Assembly (NCBI RefSeq): GCF_900302485.1
Contig: NZ_OMOI01000001.1
Location: forward strand, 186,001 to 250,000
From: Aliiroseovarius pelagivivens
GTDB lineage: Bacteria; Pseudomonadota; Alphaproteobacteria; Rhodobacterales; Rhodobacteraceae
Direction: 5' to 3'
DNA: 64,000 bases
The notes beneath the pieces are model-generated. The model was not told the origin of the DNA. It did not search any database and saw only the letters and a program-made list of their open reading frames with translations. The number at the start of each line of letters is the position of its first letter. Position 1 is the stretch's first letter. The position numbers were made by a program, and so were the translations under genes. Of this stretch, positions 15,934 to 23,756 are shown one piece after another.

Positions 15934-16410
15934 ATGAGCACACTTCTTGGCGCAAGCCGCTTTCTGGTTATCCTCGCTGTGATTGGCGCGCTTCTTGCGG
16001 CGACCACCTTGCTTGTCTATGGGCTGACAGCGACTGTTCAGTTGATCCTGAGCACCATTCAAACCGGTGAGGTGACGCGCAAGGTCGCCAAGGCGCTTTC
16101 ACTGGAATTTATTGAAATCATTGACCTCTTCCTGCTCGGCACAGTGTTTTATATCGTCGCGATTGGGCTCTATGAACTCTTTATCAGCACGAATGTGAAA
16201 CTTCCGAGCTGGCTGTCGATTAACAATCTTGATGATCTGAAGAACAAGCTGATTGCAGTGGTGATTGTTGTTCTAGGTGTGCTTTTCTTGGGGCAAGTGG
16301 TCAGCTGGGATGGTGAACGCGACCTGCTGGGCTATGGGGTTGCCGTGGCGCTTGTCATCGGGGCGCTCACCTATTTCCTGTCGCAGAAGTCGGGTGGCAA
16401 TTCAAAGTAG
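15934..16410 (+). CDS. YqhA-family (UPF0114) membrane protein
   Basis: A 158-residue inner-membrane protein with four hydrophobic helices: FLVILAVIGALLAATTLLVYGL, EIIDLFLLGTVFYIVAIGLYELFI, LIAVVIVVLGVLFLGQVV and LLGYGVAVALVIGALTYFL. The loop PSWLSINNLDDLKNKL before helix 3 is typical of UPF0114. The function of the family is unknown. The ATG at 15934 is preceded by AAGGGAG at correct spacing. It is the first chromosomal gene after the island's right end. Confidence 0.85.
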   Translation: MSTLLGASRFLVILAVIGALLAATTLLVYGLTATVQLILSTIQTGEVTRKVAKALSLEFIEIIDLFLLGTVFYIVAIGLYELFISTNVKLPSWLSINNLDDLKNKLIAVVIVVLGVLFLGQVVSWDGERDLLGYGVAVALVIGALTYFLSQKSGGNSK

Positions 16411-16460
16411 GGCAGAGCGGGTCCGTTCGCGCTTGTTACGTTGAAGGTCCGCAATCCTTA

Positions 16461-17420
16461 TCATTTGCCGAGTGTATCCACCCCCACGATCCCGGTCTTT
16501 TGTTCTGTCTCGACATATTGAAAGGCTGAAGCGATTTCTTTCAGAGGGTAAGTCCGGTCGAAAACGCCCCGGAATTTTCCTTGCGCCATCAGATCAGCGA
16601 GATGCTTGATGAAACCGGGTGCGTCCTCGGGAAACGGTATGCGCACCCGTTTGCTTCCTGTAAGACCAAACCAGATAGCAAGCAGCATGTTTGACCAGTA
16701 TGGCCCCATATCGGTCGCGCAATAGACCGCGTTTTTCTTCAGCAAGGGGCGGCACGCCCGGCGGGATGTTTTACCCACCGCATCGAAGACCAGGTCAAAT
16801 GTCTCTCCGATTGCGGTGAAATCTTCCGTCTCATAGTTCACGACCCGATCCGCACCCAGTGCATTGGCCAAACTTGTGTGCCGAGTTCCAACGACGGCAA
16901 CCACATAGGCGCCATTGGCTTTGGCAAGTTGAACCGCCGCTGTCCCGATCGCCCCAGAGGCACCGTATATCAGGCATCGCTTCCCTTCTGTCAGCAGTTT
17001 GGTCGTGCCATGTGCATACCATGCACCTTCGCCAACGACGGCTTGATCATAGGGGATGCCCTCGGGAATATGAGCTATCGCGTCTTCAACCGGAATGCAG
17101 AGGTATTCGGCGTGCGCGCCGAAGCGTTCCGACGACATCCCAAACACACGATCACCCACTTGGAACGACGACACCTCGGTTCCTAGCGCGTCAACGACTC
17201 CTGCGAAGTCCATTCCCAGTGATTGCATTTGCGGACGAAGCAAGCCTGTCGCAGCACGCATGAAAAACGGATGCGCGCGCAACGTGGCCGTGTCCGTCCG
17301 GTTAACAGTGCTGGCATGTACCCGCACCCGCACTTCGTTTTTGGCGGGTTGGGGCGTTGGGACATCGCACAGCGTTAGCCGTTCCGGAGACCCATAGCCG
17401 GTGACCACGGCAGCTTTCAT
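16461..17420 (-). CDS. NAD(P)-dependent MDR oxidoreductase (quinone-oxidoreductase type)
   Basis: A 319-residue zinc-free medium-chain dehydrogenase/reductase from ATG 17420 (MKAAVVTGYG); an in-frame ATG at 17438 would add six residues. The N-terminal GroES-like fold (VRVRVHASTVNRTDTATLRA, MDFAGVVDALG) is followed by the Rossmann coenzyme domain (LIYGASGAIGTAAVQLAKANGAYVVAV). Structural zinc cysteines are absent, as expected for quinone oxidoreductases. The physiological substrate is unknown. It is divergent from a homologous gene of exactly the same length 146 bases away, and an inverted repeat covers the start region. Confidence 0.85.
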   Translation of the reverse strand: MKAAVVTGYGSPERLTLCDVPTPQPAKNEVRVRVHASTVNRTDTATLRAHPFFMRAATGLLRPQMQSLGMDFAGVVDALGTEVSSFQVGDRVFGMSSERFGAHAEYLCIPVEDAIAHIPEGIPYDQAVVGEGAWYAHGTTKLLTEGKRCLIYGASGAIGTAAVQLAKANGAYVVAVVGTRHTSLANALGADRVVNYETEDFTAIGETFDLVFDAVGKTSRRACRPLLKKNAVYCATDMGPYWSNMLLAIWFGLTGSKRVRIPFPEDAPGFIKHLADLMAQGKFRGVFDRTYPLKEIASAFQYVETEQKTGIVGVDTLGK

Positions 17421-17426
17421 GGTTCG

Positions 17427-17456
17427 ATCTGCTATCATGCAGGAAGTGTAGCAGAT
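17427..17456. promoter_or_regulatory. Inverted repeat at the start of the minus-strand MDR gene
   Basis: ATCTGCTA (17427-17434) and TAGCAGAT (17449-17456) are perfect 8-bp arms 14 bases apart, in the gap between the two divergent oxidoreductase genes. A regulator site is possible; no regulator gene is adjacent. Confidence 0.35.
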
Positions 17457-17566
17457 TTGGCGCTTGGGCGCGAAGGCTGCCTTGGTCACGGCTGTTCCAT
17501 CGAAATTGTGGAGTGCTTGACTTTGAAGCGACGGGAAAGCCAAACTTTGACGGTAAGGAAAAGAAC

Positions 17567-18526
17567 ATGAAAGCCGTTGTTTACGAACGCTATGGCGGTC
17601 CCGAATTGCTCCGGCTGTCGGATGTCGACATGCCCGAGCCCGCCAAAGGAGAAATTCGGGTCAAGGTTCTGGCCTGTGCGGTCAACCTGTCCGATTGGGA
17701 ATACCTTACCGGATCGCCGGCATGGGTGCGGACGGTCGGCGGGTTGTTCAAACCCAAAGTGCCGGTTCTGGGTTCTGACATCGTCGGCCTTGTCGATAAG
17801 TTGGGCGAAGACGTCAGCGGCTTCGAGATCGGCCAGCGCGTCATGGGAGACTATGTCATGACGCGTGGCGGTTTTGCTGAATATGCCTGTGTGCCAGCAC
17901 ATGAAACCGTTGCCGTTCCCGATGCGTTGTCTGACGATATTGCTGCCTGCCTTCCGCAAGCCGGCGGCATTGCCGTGGCAGGCACAGACGGCTTGTCGGC
18001 AGGTGACAGGCTTTTGATCAACGGTGCGGGCGGCGGGTCTGGCACCATGGCAATGCAACTGGCCAAAGCAGCCGGGGTATATGTGACCGCAGTGGACAAT
18101 GCCGGGAAGATCGAATGGCTTGCCAGCCTAGGTGCGGACGAGACCATCGACTATGCGAAGGTGAACTTCACTGAGATGGGCAAGACATGGGACAGGATAC
18201 TCGACATGGTCGCAACCCGCGGACCACGCGAGATTTCCCGCGCGCTTATCGCAGGGGGGACCTATATGGCGCTGGGAGGAGGCGTGCCCACGCTCCTGTC
18301 CATTGTTTTCGGGGGAAAGCTTCTGGCGCGAAACCGATCAATTGGGATGCTCTTGGTGCCGTCCGGGCAAGATTTGACGCGCCGTGTTGCCGAGTTTGCA
18401 ATCCAAGGCCGGATCGCGCCACATGTGGAAGCCGTGCTTCCCTTTTCATCCGTTCCAGATGCCTTGGCGCGCACCGGCAAGGGCAAGGTGTTGGGAAAGA
18501 TCGTCATCAAGCCGAGCCTCGAGTGA
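17567..18526 (+). CDS. NAD(P)-dependent MDR oxidoreductase, second of a divergent pair
   Basis: A 319-residue MDR-family protein from ATG 17567 (MKAVVYERYGGPELLRLSDV), preceded by TAAGGAAAAG. The GroES-like domain contains VLACAVNLSDWEYLTG and VLGSDIVGLVDKLGEDVSGF; the nucleotide-binding motif is LLINGAGGGSGTMAMQLAKAAG. The residues of a catalytic or structural zinc site are absent. The pair with the minus-strand neighbour suggests duplication and divergent control from the shared 146-base gap. The substrate is unknown; enones or quinones are typical of the group. Confidence 0.85.
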   Translation: MKAVVYERYGGPELLRLSDVDMPEPAKGEIRVKVLACAVNLSDWEYLTGSPAWVRTVGGLFKPKVPVLGSDIVGLVDKLGEDVSGFEIGQRVMGDYVMTRGGFAEYACVPAHETVAVPDALSDDIAACLPQAGGIAVAGTDGLSAGDRLLINGAGGGSGTMAMQLAKAAGVYVTAVDNAGKIEWLASLGADETIDYAKVNFTEMGKTWDRILDMVATRGPREISRALIAGGTYMALGGGVPTLLSIVFGGKLLARNRSIGMLLVPSGQDLTRRVAEFAIQGRIAPHVEAVLPFSSVPDALARTGKGKVLGKIVIKPSLE

Positions 18527-18578
18527 TGCGATTGCTCGCGGCTCGGCGTAGTTTCCTGATCGTCCAGGGTGTGGCCCC

Positions 18579-18962
18579 TTATTCGTTTTCTTCCAGAACC
18601 TTGCGGGCCGCGCGGAAACATTCCAGTGCCTGAGGAACGCCGCAATAGATCCCGATGACGTGGATGATCGCGCGGATTTCTTCCTTGGTGACGCCATTGT
18701 TGATGGCGCCGCGGCAGTGAAGCTCCCATTCGTGCATCTTGCCCAAAGCGCCGATCATCGACAGGTTCATCATCGACCGGGTTTTGGCGTCGATTACGTC
18801 GTCGCCCCAGCCGAAGCCCCAACACCACGCGGTCATCGCCTCTTGAAATGGACGCGTGAAATCGTCTGCCGCAGCAAGGTTCCTTTCCACATACTCCGCG
18901 CCAAGCGTGGATTTGCGCTGTTCGAGTCCCTTAAGAAACAGGTCTTCGTCAAAAGTGCTCAT
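18579..18962 (-). CDS. Carboxymuconolactone decarboxylase-family protein
   Basis: A 127-residue all-helical protein of the CMD/AhpD superfamily. The ATG at 18962 is chosen because AAGGGG lies 6 bases upstream; an in-frame GTG sits one codon earlier. The core reads TRSMMNLSMIGALGKMHEWELHCRGAINNGVTKEEIRAIIHVIGIYCGVPQALECFRAA, very similar to PcaC-type decarboxylases. No AhpD CxxC redox pair is visible, favouring the decarboxylase or a related hydrolytic role over peroxidase support. The gene lies next to the catabolic region and could act in an aromatic or lactone pathway, which is not proven. Confidence 0.8.
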   Translation of the reverse strand: MSTFDEDLFLKGLEQRKSTLGAEYVERNLAAADDFTRPFQEAMTAWCWGFGWGDDVIDAKTRSMMNLSMIGALGKMHEWELHCRGAINNGVTKEEIRAIIHVIGIYCGVPQALECFRAARKVLEENE

Positions 18963-19113
18963 CACTTACCCCTTCAGTTTTGTTGCGACGGTTTTGTCGG
19001 CGCATCGTTTCACAGCGCCTCGCGCCTGTTTTCGCGACCATAGCCAGATATGCCATGCCCGTCGAAGGGAGTTTGGCCTCCCAATACCTTTATCCGGCGC
19101 TGGGTCGGGCAAC

Positions 19114-19146
19114 CTCTGCCGCGAATCCTTTCGGGTCGCGGCAGAG
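19114..19146 (-). terminator. Hairpin after the semialdehyde dehydrogenase gene
   Basis: Perfect 11-bp arms CTCTGCCGCGA (19114-19124) and TCGCGGCAGAG (19136-19146) begin 8 bases past the dehydrogenase stop codon. No T run follows, so termination strength is uncertain. Confidence 0.55.
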
Positions 19147-19153
19147 CACAGGG

Positions 19154-20662
19154 TCACAGATCTTCGGGTAGAAGGGCCGATGGCAGGTTTTGATAACAAA
19201 CCGGACGCAAGAAACGTCGGATGGCAAGCGTGCCGACAGCCGTTGCGCCAAAGTTGGTCGAGGCTGGGTAGGGGCCGCCATGCACCATCGCGTCTGCAAC
19301 CTCGACCCCGGTTGGGAAACCATTGGCCAGAATGCGGCCCGCTTTGCGTTCTAGGATGGGCATCAAGGCGCGGGCGTCGTTGGTGTCGCCGTCGTCCATA
19401 TGCAGTGTGCAGGTCAACTGACCCTCAAGTGCGCGGGCCATCTGCTGCATGTCTGCGGTGTCCTTGGCCAGAACGACCAGTCCCAAGGGGCCAAAGACTT
19501 CCTCGCCCAGCGCCTCGTTCGCCAGCCAGTTTTCTACGGTGGTCTGGAACAGATAGGGCGTGGCCTGTCGCTGATCGCACATCGAGGTCAGCACCTCTTG
19601 CACGCCAGCTGTCGCGCCGATCCGTGCCTGTCCGTCGCGATAGGCGGCGGCAATGCCGTCGGTCAGCATGGTCTGCGCGCCAACATCGGCCAAGGCGGCT
19701 TTGGCGGCGTCAAGGAAGGGCTGCGCCTGATCTTCGCGGATCACGGCGATGCCGGGATTGGTGCAGAACTGCCCCGCACCCATGGTCAGAGACCCGACCC
19801 AGCCCGCACCCAGATCCGCCCCGCGTGCATCGGCGGCTTCGGGCAGGATGAACATTGGATTCACCGATCCCAACTCGCCGAAGAACGGGATGGGTTCGGG
19901 GCGGGCTGCGCAAAGGTCAAACAACGCGCGTCCCCCAGCGAGGCTACCGGTGAAGCCCACGGCCTTAATCAGCGGGTGCTGAACCAAAGCGGCTCCAACG
20001 GCGCGGCCGCCATCTTGTACAAGGTTGAACACGCCGGGATGTAGGTCGCAATCCGCAATGGCGGCGTGGATCGCGTCGGCGATAATCTCGGCGGTTCCGG
20101 GGTGGGCGGGATGGCCTTTGACCACGACGGGACAACCAGCGGCCAGGGCAGATGCTGTGTCGCCCCCGGCGGTCGAAAAGGCGAGCGGGAAGTTCGATGC
20201 GCCGAAAACGGCGACCGGTCCAATGGGACGCTGGATCGTCTTCAGATCGGGACGGGGCAGGGGCGCACGGTCGGGCAAAGCGGCATCGTGACGACGGTCC
20301 AGATAGTTCCCCTGAAGGATGTGATCCGCAAACAAGCGGAGCTGTCCGGTGGTGCGGCCACGCTCGCCCTGAAGGCGGACCTCGGGCAAGCCGGTTTCTT
20401 GGGTGCCGATTTCCGTGATCGCGTCGGCGCGGGCCTCGATCTGATCTGCGATGGCATTCAGGAAGGCGGCGCGCTGGGCGCGGGTCGAATAGCCGTAGCT
20501 TTCGAATGCCTCTTCGGCGGCTTTGGCCGCGGCGTCTATATCGGCAGGCGTGCCCAGCGAGAAGTCATGCGACGGACCATGCGCAGGGCTGGATGGGGCC
20601 GTGGTGTCGCCTGCGACCCAAGCGCCGGCGATCAGGTGTTTTCCGTGGGGAGTGAAGGTCAT
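19154..20662 (-). CDS. NADP-type aldehyde dehydrogenase, probable 2-oxoglutarate semialdehyde dehydrogenase
   Basis: A 502-residue ALDH-superfamily enzyme from ATG 20662 (MTFTPHGKHLIAGAWV). Visible landmarks are RPIGPVAVFGASNFPLAFSTAGGDTASALAAG (cofactor site), FTGSLAGGRALFDL, the catalytic Glu in FFGELGSVNPMF and the nucleophile Cys in GAGQFCTNPG. This subgroup is typical of the last step of hydroxyproline, arabinose or glucarate breakdown, 2-oxoglutarate semialdehyde to 2-oxoglutarate. Neighbouring GntR, racemase-family and DapA-family genes support a hydroxyproline-like pathway. An operator-like palindrome sits 19-39 bases upstream, so it probably has its own regulated promoter. Confidence 0.85.
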   Translation of the reverse strand: MTFTPHGKHLIAGAWVAGDTTAPSSPAHGPSHDFSLGTPADIDAAAKAAEEAFESYGYSTRAQRAAFLNAIADQIEARADAITEIGTQETGLPEVRLQGERGRTTGQLRLFADHILQGNYLDRRHDAALPDRAPLPRPDLKTIQRPIGPVAVFGASNFPLAFSTAGGDTASALAAGCPVVVKGHPAHPGTAEIIADAIHAAIADCDLHPGVFNLVQDGGRAVGAALVQHPLIKAVGFTGSLAGGRALFDLCAARPEPIPFFGELGSVNPMFILPEAADARGADLGAGWVGSLTMGAGQFCTNPGIAVIREDQAQPFLDAAKAALADVGAQTMLTDGIAAAYRDGQARIGATAGVQEVLTSMCDQRQATPYLFQTTVENWLANEALGEEVFGPLGLVVLAKDTADMQQMARALEGQLTCTLHMDDGDTNDARALMPILERKAGRILANGFPTGVEVADAMVHGGPYPASTNFGATAVGTLAIRRFLRPVCYQNLPSALLPEDL

Positions 20663-20680
20663 GCGGGCCTCTTGTTGGCG

Positions 20681-20701
20681 TTGTGGATAATGTATCCACA
20701 A
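20681..20701. promoter_or_regulatory. Probable GntR operator before the semialdehyde dehydrogenase gene
   Basis: Perfect 9-bp arms TTGTGGATA and TATCCACAA flank ATG. The 14-base core GGATAATGTATCCA is repeated upstream of the DapA-family gene at 23559-23572. The GntR gene lies between the two sites, making it the likely binding protein. Confidence 0.7.
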
Positions 20702-20748
20702 ATTTGAGATATAGAAGGTGGTTGTCCGATATGGGCACCTTCAAGGAG

Positions 20749-21429
20749 TCAGTGTGTTTCGGCTTCTCGAAGCTCTGCGATCACGCCCAGAAGCTCGGTC
20801 TTGGTGTGGCTGATGTGATGGGTCAGCAACGCGGCAGCGGCGTCAATGTCGCCAGCCTTGGCGAAGCTTAGAAGGCGGCGGTGTTCGTCCTTGGCCGAGT
20901 CACGTTTGCCGCCGATGCTTAGATGCATCCGAACATAGCGGTCCGACTGTAGGTTCACGCGGTGCAAAAGCTCGTTCGTCAAGCCGCGCCCGGCTGCCGC
21001 ATAAAGTGCGGTGTGATAGTCGAAGTTCAGCGCGCCCCACTGGGTCACATCATCTTCGTCATACGAGGTTTCCATCTTGTCCAGAATATCCTCGCAGCGG
21101 TCGAAATCGGCCTGCGTCATGTTAGGGATCGCGCGTTTGAACAGGTCGATCTCGATTAGGATGCGCAGGTCGAAAATCTCGGCGATTTCAGCAATCGAGT
21201 GTTTCACGACCGAGGCGCCGCGATTGTTGGTCAGGTGCACCAGACCTTCAGAATCCAGCCGCTTCAATGCCTCACGGATGGGCATGCGCGAGACGTCGTA
21301 TTCGTCTGCCAGTGCCTCTTGCCGGATCACCTCGCCCTCGGCCAGTTCGCCGCTGAGAATGCGTTCGCGCAGGTCATTGGCGATGACATCCGGAAGGCTT
21401 TGGCGTGCGATCTTGCGTTTGGCGGTCAT
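20749..21429 (-). CDS. GntR-family regulator with FCD domain
   Basis: A 226-residue protein from ATG 21429 (MTAKRKIARQSLPDVIANDL). The N-terminal winged helix is typical of GntR: LRERILSGELAEGEVIRQEALADEYDVSRMPIREALKRLDSEGLV. The C-terminal FCD ligand domain is all-helical, with the metal/ligand residues in FDLRILIEIDLFKRAI, NFDYHTALYAAAG and HHISHTKTELLG. These regulators repress catabolic operons until the substrate binds. It sits inside the cluster between the racemase-family gene and the aldehyde dehydrogenase, and one palindrome occurs before each of the two flanking transcription units. Confidence 0.9.
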   Translation of the reverse strand: MTAKRKIARQSLPDVIANDLRERILSGELAEGEVIRQEALADEYDVSRMPIREALKRLDSEGLVHLTNNRGASVVKHSIAEIAEIFDLRILIEIDLFKRAIPNMTQADFDRCEDILDKMETSYDEDDVTQWGALNFDYHTALYAAAGRGLTNELLHRVNLQSDRYVRMHLSIGGKRDSAKDEHRRLLSFAKAGDIDAAAALLTHHISHTKTELLGVIAELREAETH

Positions 21430-21505
21430 AAGATAGTCCCGGTTCTTGGTTGTCGGGCATTTTGGGGTGCGGGTGCGGGATGTGCAAGCGTTGGTTTGGG
21501 TCCGG

Positions 21506-22531
21506 CTAAGCACCCCACGTATCGCTGAGGCGGTAGCCGCCGGGCCACGGATCTTCGGGGTCCAGCATGTGCTGATGCGTCCCGGTGATCCAAGCACGGC
21601 CCGAGATTTCGGGGATGATGGCGGGGCGCTGTCCGACTTGTGCGTGGCCGACAATCTGACCTGTGAATTGCGAGCCGATGATTGATATGGCTTCGAACGA
21701 CTGCCCCATTTCCATCTGGCCCTTGGCCGCCATCAGCGCCATCCGCGCGGACACCGCTGTGCCGGTAGGAGAGCGGTCTACCTTTCCCGGCTGAATTGCC
21801 ACGGCAGACTTGCCTTGAAAACCTGTGTTCGTTTTTGATAGCGGTCCAGCAAAGGCGCAGAACGAGATGTGGTCCCACTCTGGGTTTTCGGGGTGCGAGA
21901 ACCCCAGCTGTTCATTGGCGGCATTGGTGATCTGCACCCCAAGGCGGGCGATGTCTTTGGCTTCGTCGTCGGTAATGTTGAAGCCAAGATCGGCGGCTTC
22001 AACGACCACGAAACTGTCACCGCCATAGGCCGTGTCGACGGTCAGGGTGCCACGGCCTTCGACCTCAAGTGGCACAGCAATCTGATCTGCGAAACTGGCT
22101 ACGTTTTGCACGAAGATCCGTTCAGCCTTGCCGTTTCGGCACTCGGCCCGCACGCGGACCAACCCGCCGGGCGCTTCCAATGTCAGATGGGTTTCCGGCT
22201 CGGTCATCGGCAGGATGCCACTGTCCAAAAGCACGGTCGACACGCAGATCGAGTTCGAGCCAGACATGGGCGGCGTGTCTTCCGGCTCCATGATGATCCA
22301 TGCCGCGTCGGCATCGGGATGTTTGGGAGGAACCAACAGGTTCACGTGGCGAAACACGCCGCCACGTGGCTCGTTCAGGACGAAGTTGCGCAGGGTTTGG
22401 TCTTTGGCAATGAAATTGCGTTGCTCCCAGACCGTGTCGCCGGGGGGCGGGGCCACGCCGCCGACGATGACGTCGCCCACTTCGCCCTCGGCATGGGCAG
22501 AGACGACATGAATGGTCTTACTGCTGCGCAT
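21506..22531 (-). CDS. Proline racemase-family enzyme with Ser90/Thr256 dyad
   Basis: A 341-residue member of the proline racemase fold that includes 4-hydroxyproline epimerases and trans-3-hydroxy-L-proline dehydratases. In racemases and epimerases both catalytic residues are usually Cys (MCGH and SPCGT); here the positions read MSGSNSICV (S90) and DRSPTGTAV (T256). Thr at the second site is the mark of the dehydratase group, while Ser at the first is less usual. The product could be a hydroxyproline dehydratase or an enzyme with a changed activity. A DapA-family gene lies 27 bases upstream in the same operon, and a GntR gene follows. Confidence 0.8.
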   Translation of the reverse strand: MRSSKTIHVVSAHAEGEVGDVIVGGVAPPPGDTVWEQRNFIAKDQTLRNFVLNEPRGGVFRHVNLLVPPKHPDADAAWIIMEPEDTPPMSGSNSICVSTVLLDSGILPMTEPETHLTLEAPGGLVRVRAECRNGKAERIFVQNVASFADQIAVPLEVEGRGTLTVDTAYGGDSFVVVEAADLGFNITDDEAKDIARLGVQITNAANEQLGFSHPENPEWDHISFCAFAGPLSKTNTGFQGKSAVAIQPGKVDRSPTGTAVSARMALMAAKGQMEMGQSFEAISIIGSQFTGQIVGHAQVGQRPAIIPEISGRAWITGTHQHMLDPEDPWPGGYRLSDTWGA

Positions 22532-22558
22532 CTTGTTCCTCGTGTTTTGGTTAAGAGC

Positions 22559-23518
22559 TTACATGCACGCGGTGATGACACCACCCTGCTTCGACCAGTC
22601 TGCAAACCACGTCTGGAACAGCGTGTATTGCTGTTCGCAATAGTTGCGCTGGGCGTCGGACAGGGCGTCGGTTTCGTTGAAATGCAGGCGGTATTCATCC
22701 TCGCCGTTCAGAACCAGAAGGTGCTTGTAGTAGAGCACCAGATCCGTGCCCTCATCAAAGCTGGCGAGCACCGCGAAGGCAGCTTCCAGTTCCAAAGCGC
22801 GGGTGCGTGCCTCGGCGTGACCTTCGGCGGCTTTCTTGGATAGGGCGGCCAGTAGCAGGGCTTCTTTCGGAAGGGCGGTGCCAATCCCCGTGATCGAGCC
22901 GGTCGCGCCGCAGTTCACGAAGCCATGATAGACCTCGGTATCGACGCCGACCATCAGGGTGACGCTGTCATCCTGGCTGGTGATGTGTTCAGCCGCATAG
23001 CGCAGATCATCCTTGCCGCCGAACTCTTTGAAGCCGATCAGGTTGGGATGTTCGGCGCGGAGGGCGAAGAACAGATCCGCCTTGGTCGCGAAGCCATAAA
23101 CGGGGCTGTTATAGATGATGGCAGGCACATCAGGAGCTGCGGACAGGATGGCCTTGAAGTGGTTCTTCTGCGCGGCCATCGACGATCCGCGGGACAAGAC
23201 GCGCGGGATCACCATCAGACCGACAGCGCCGACCTTCTGGGCATGGGCTGCATGCGCCACGGCGGATTTCGAGTTGATCGCGCCTGTTCCCACCACGACG
23301 GGAATACCTGCTTGCGCCAGCCGTTCGACGCCAGTCATCCGTTCCTCATCCGTCAAAAGTGGCCAGTCGCCCATCGAGCCGCAATAGACCACTGCAGACA
23401 TGCCTGTCGCGATCATCTCGTGCCCTTTGCGCACCAGCGCATCGTAGTCCGGTGTGCGGTCTTCTTTGCAGGGGGTCATCAGGGCAGGCATCGTTCCTGC
23501 GAACACGGTTTTGGACAT
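22559..23518 (-). CDS. DapA-family (N-acetylneuraminate lyase/HMP-type) aldolase or deaminase
   Basis: A 319-residue TIM-barrel enzyme from ATG 23518, with AAGGAAA upstream. The Schiff-base Lys is K164 (LIGFKEFGG) and the partner Tyr is Y136 (IIYNSPVYGF); the GSMGDWPLL segment replaces the GTTGE motif of dihydrodipicolinate synthase, so this is not the lysine-biosynthesis enzyme. In similar neighbourhoods the family member is 1-pyrroline-4-hydroxy-2-carboxylate deaminase, which yields 2-oxoglutarate semialdehyde, the substrate of the dehydrogenase in this cluster. The first gene after the second GntR-type palindrome, it probably starts the operon DapA-like, racemase-family, GntR. Confidence 0.8.
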   Translation of the reverse strand: MSKTVFAGTMPALMTPCKEDRTPDYDALVRKGHEMIATGMSAVVYCGSMGDWPLLTDEERMTGVERLAQAGIPVVVGTGAINSKSAVAHAAHAQKVGAVGLMVIPRVLSRGSSMAAQKNHFKAILSAAPDVPAIIYNSPVYGFATKADLFFALRAEHPNLIGFKEFGGKDDLRYAAEHITSQDDSVTLMVGVDTEVYHGFVNCGATGSITGIGTALPKEALLLAALSKKAAEGHAEARTRALELEAAFAVLASFDEGTDLVLYYKHLLVLNGEDEYRLHFNETDALSDAQRNYCEQQYTLFQTWFADWSKQGGVITACM

Positions 23519-23558
23519 GGGGTTTCCTTTGCAATCTGGAGCTAAGATCACCTCTACG

Positions 23559-23572
23559 GGATAATGTATCCA
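23559..23572. promoter_or_regulatory. Second copy of the probable GntR operator
   Basis: GGATAATGTATCCA lies 41-54 bases upstream of the DapA-family gene and is identical to the core of the palindrome at 20681-20701. Its outer bases diverge from the longer palindrome, so binding may be weaker here. Confidence 0.65.
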
Positions 23573-23756
23573 AAAGCCAGAAAATTGTACACTGCAGGAG
23601 TGGCAGTGTGTTGATGCGCGCAATCTCGCATCGCCTGACCAGGCGGATTGTGACTATTTATCAGAGCGCGCCACATCCACGCCGGATGGCGCGCGCCAAC
23701 AAAAGATCGTGGTGCGAGGCGTGGATAATCGAATGTCGCTGTTGTCGCGGAGTTGA

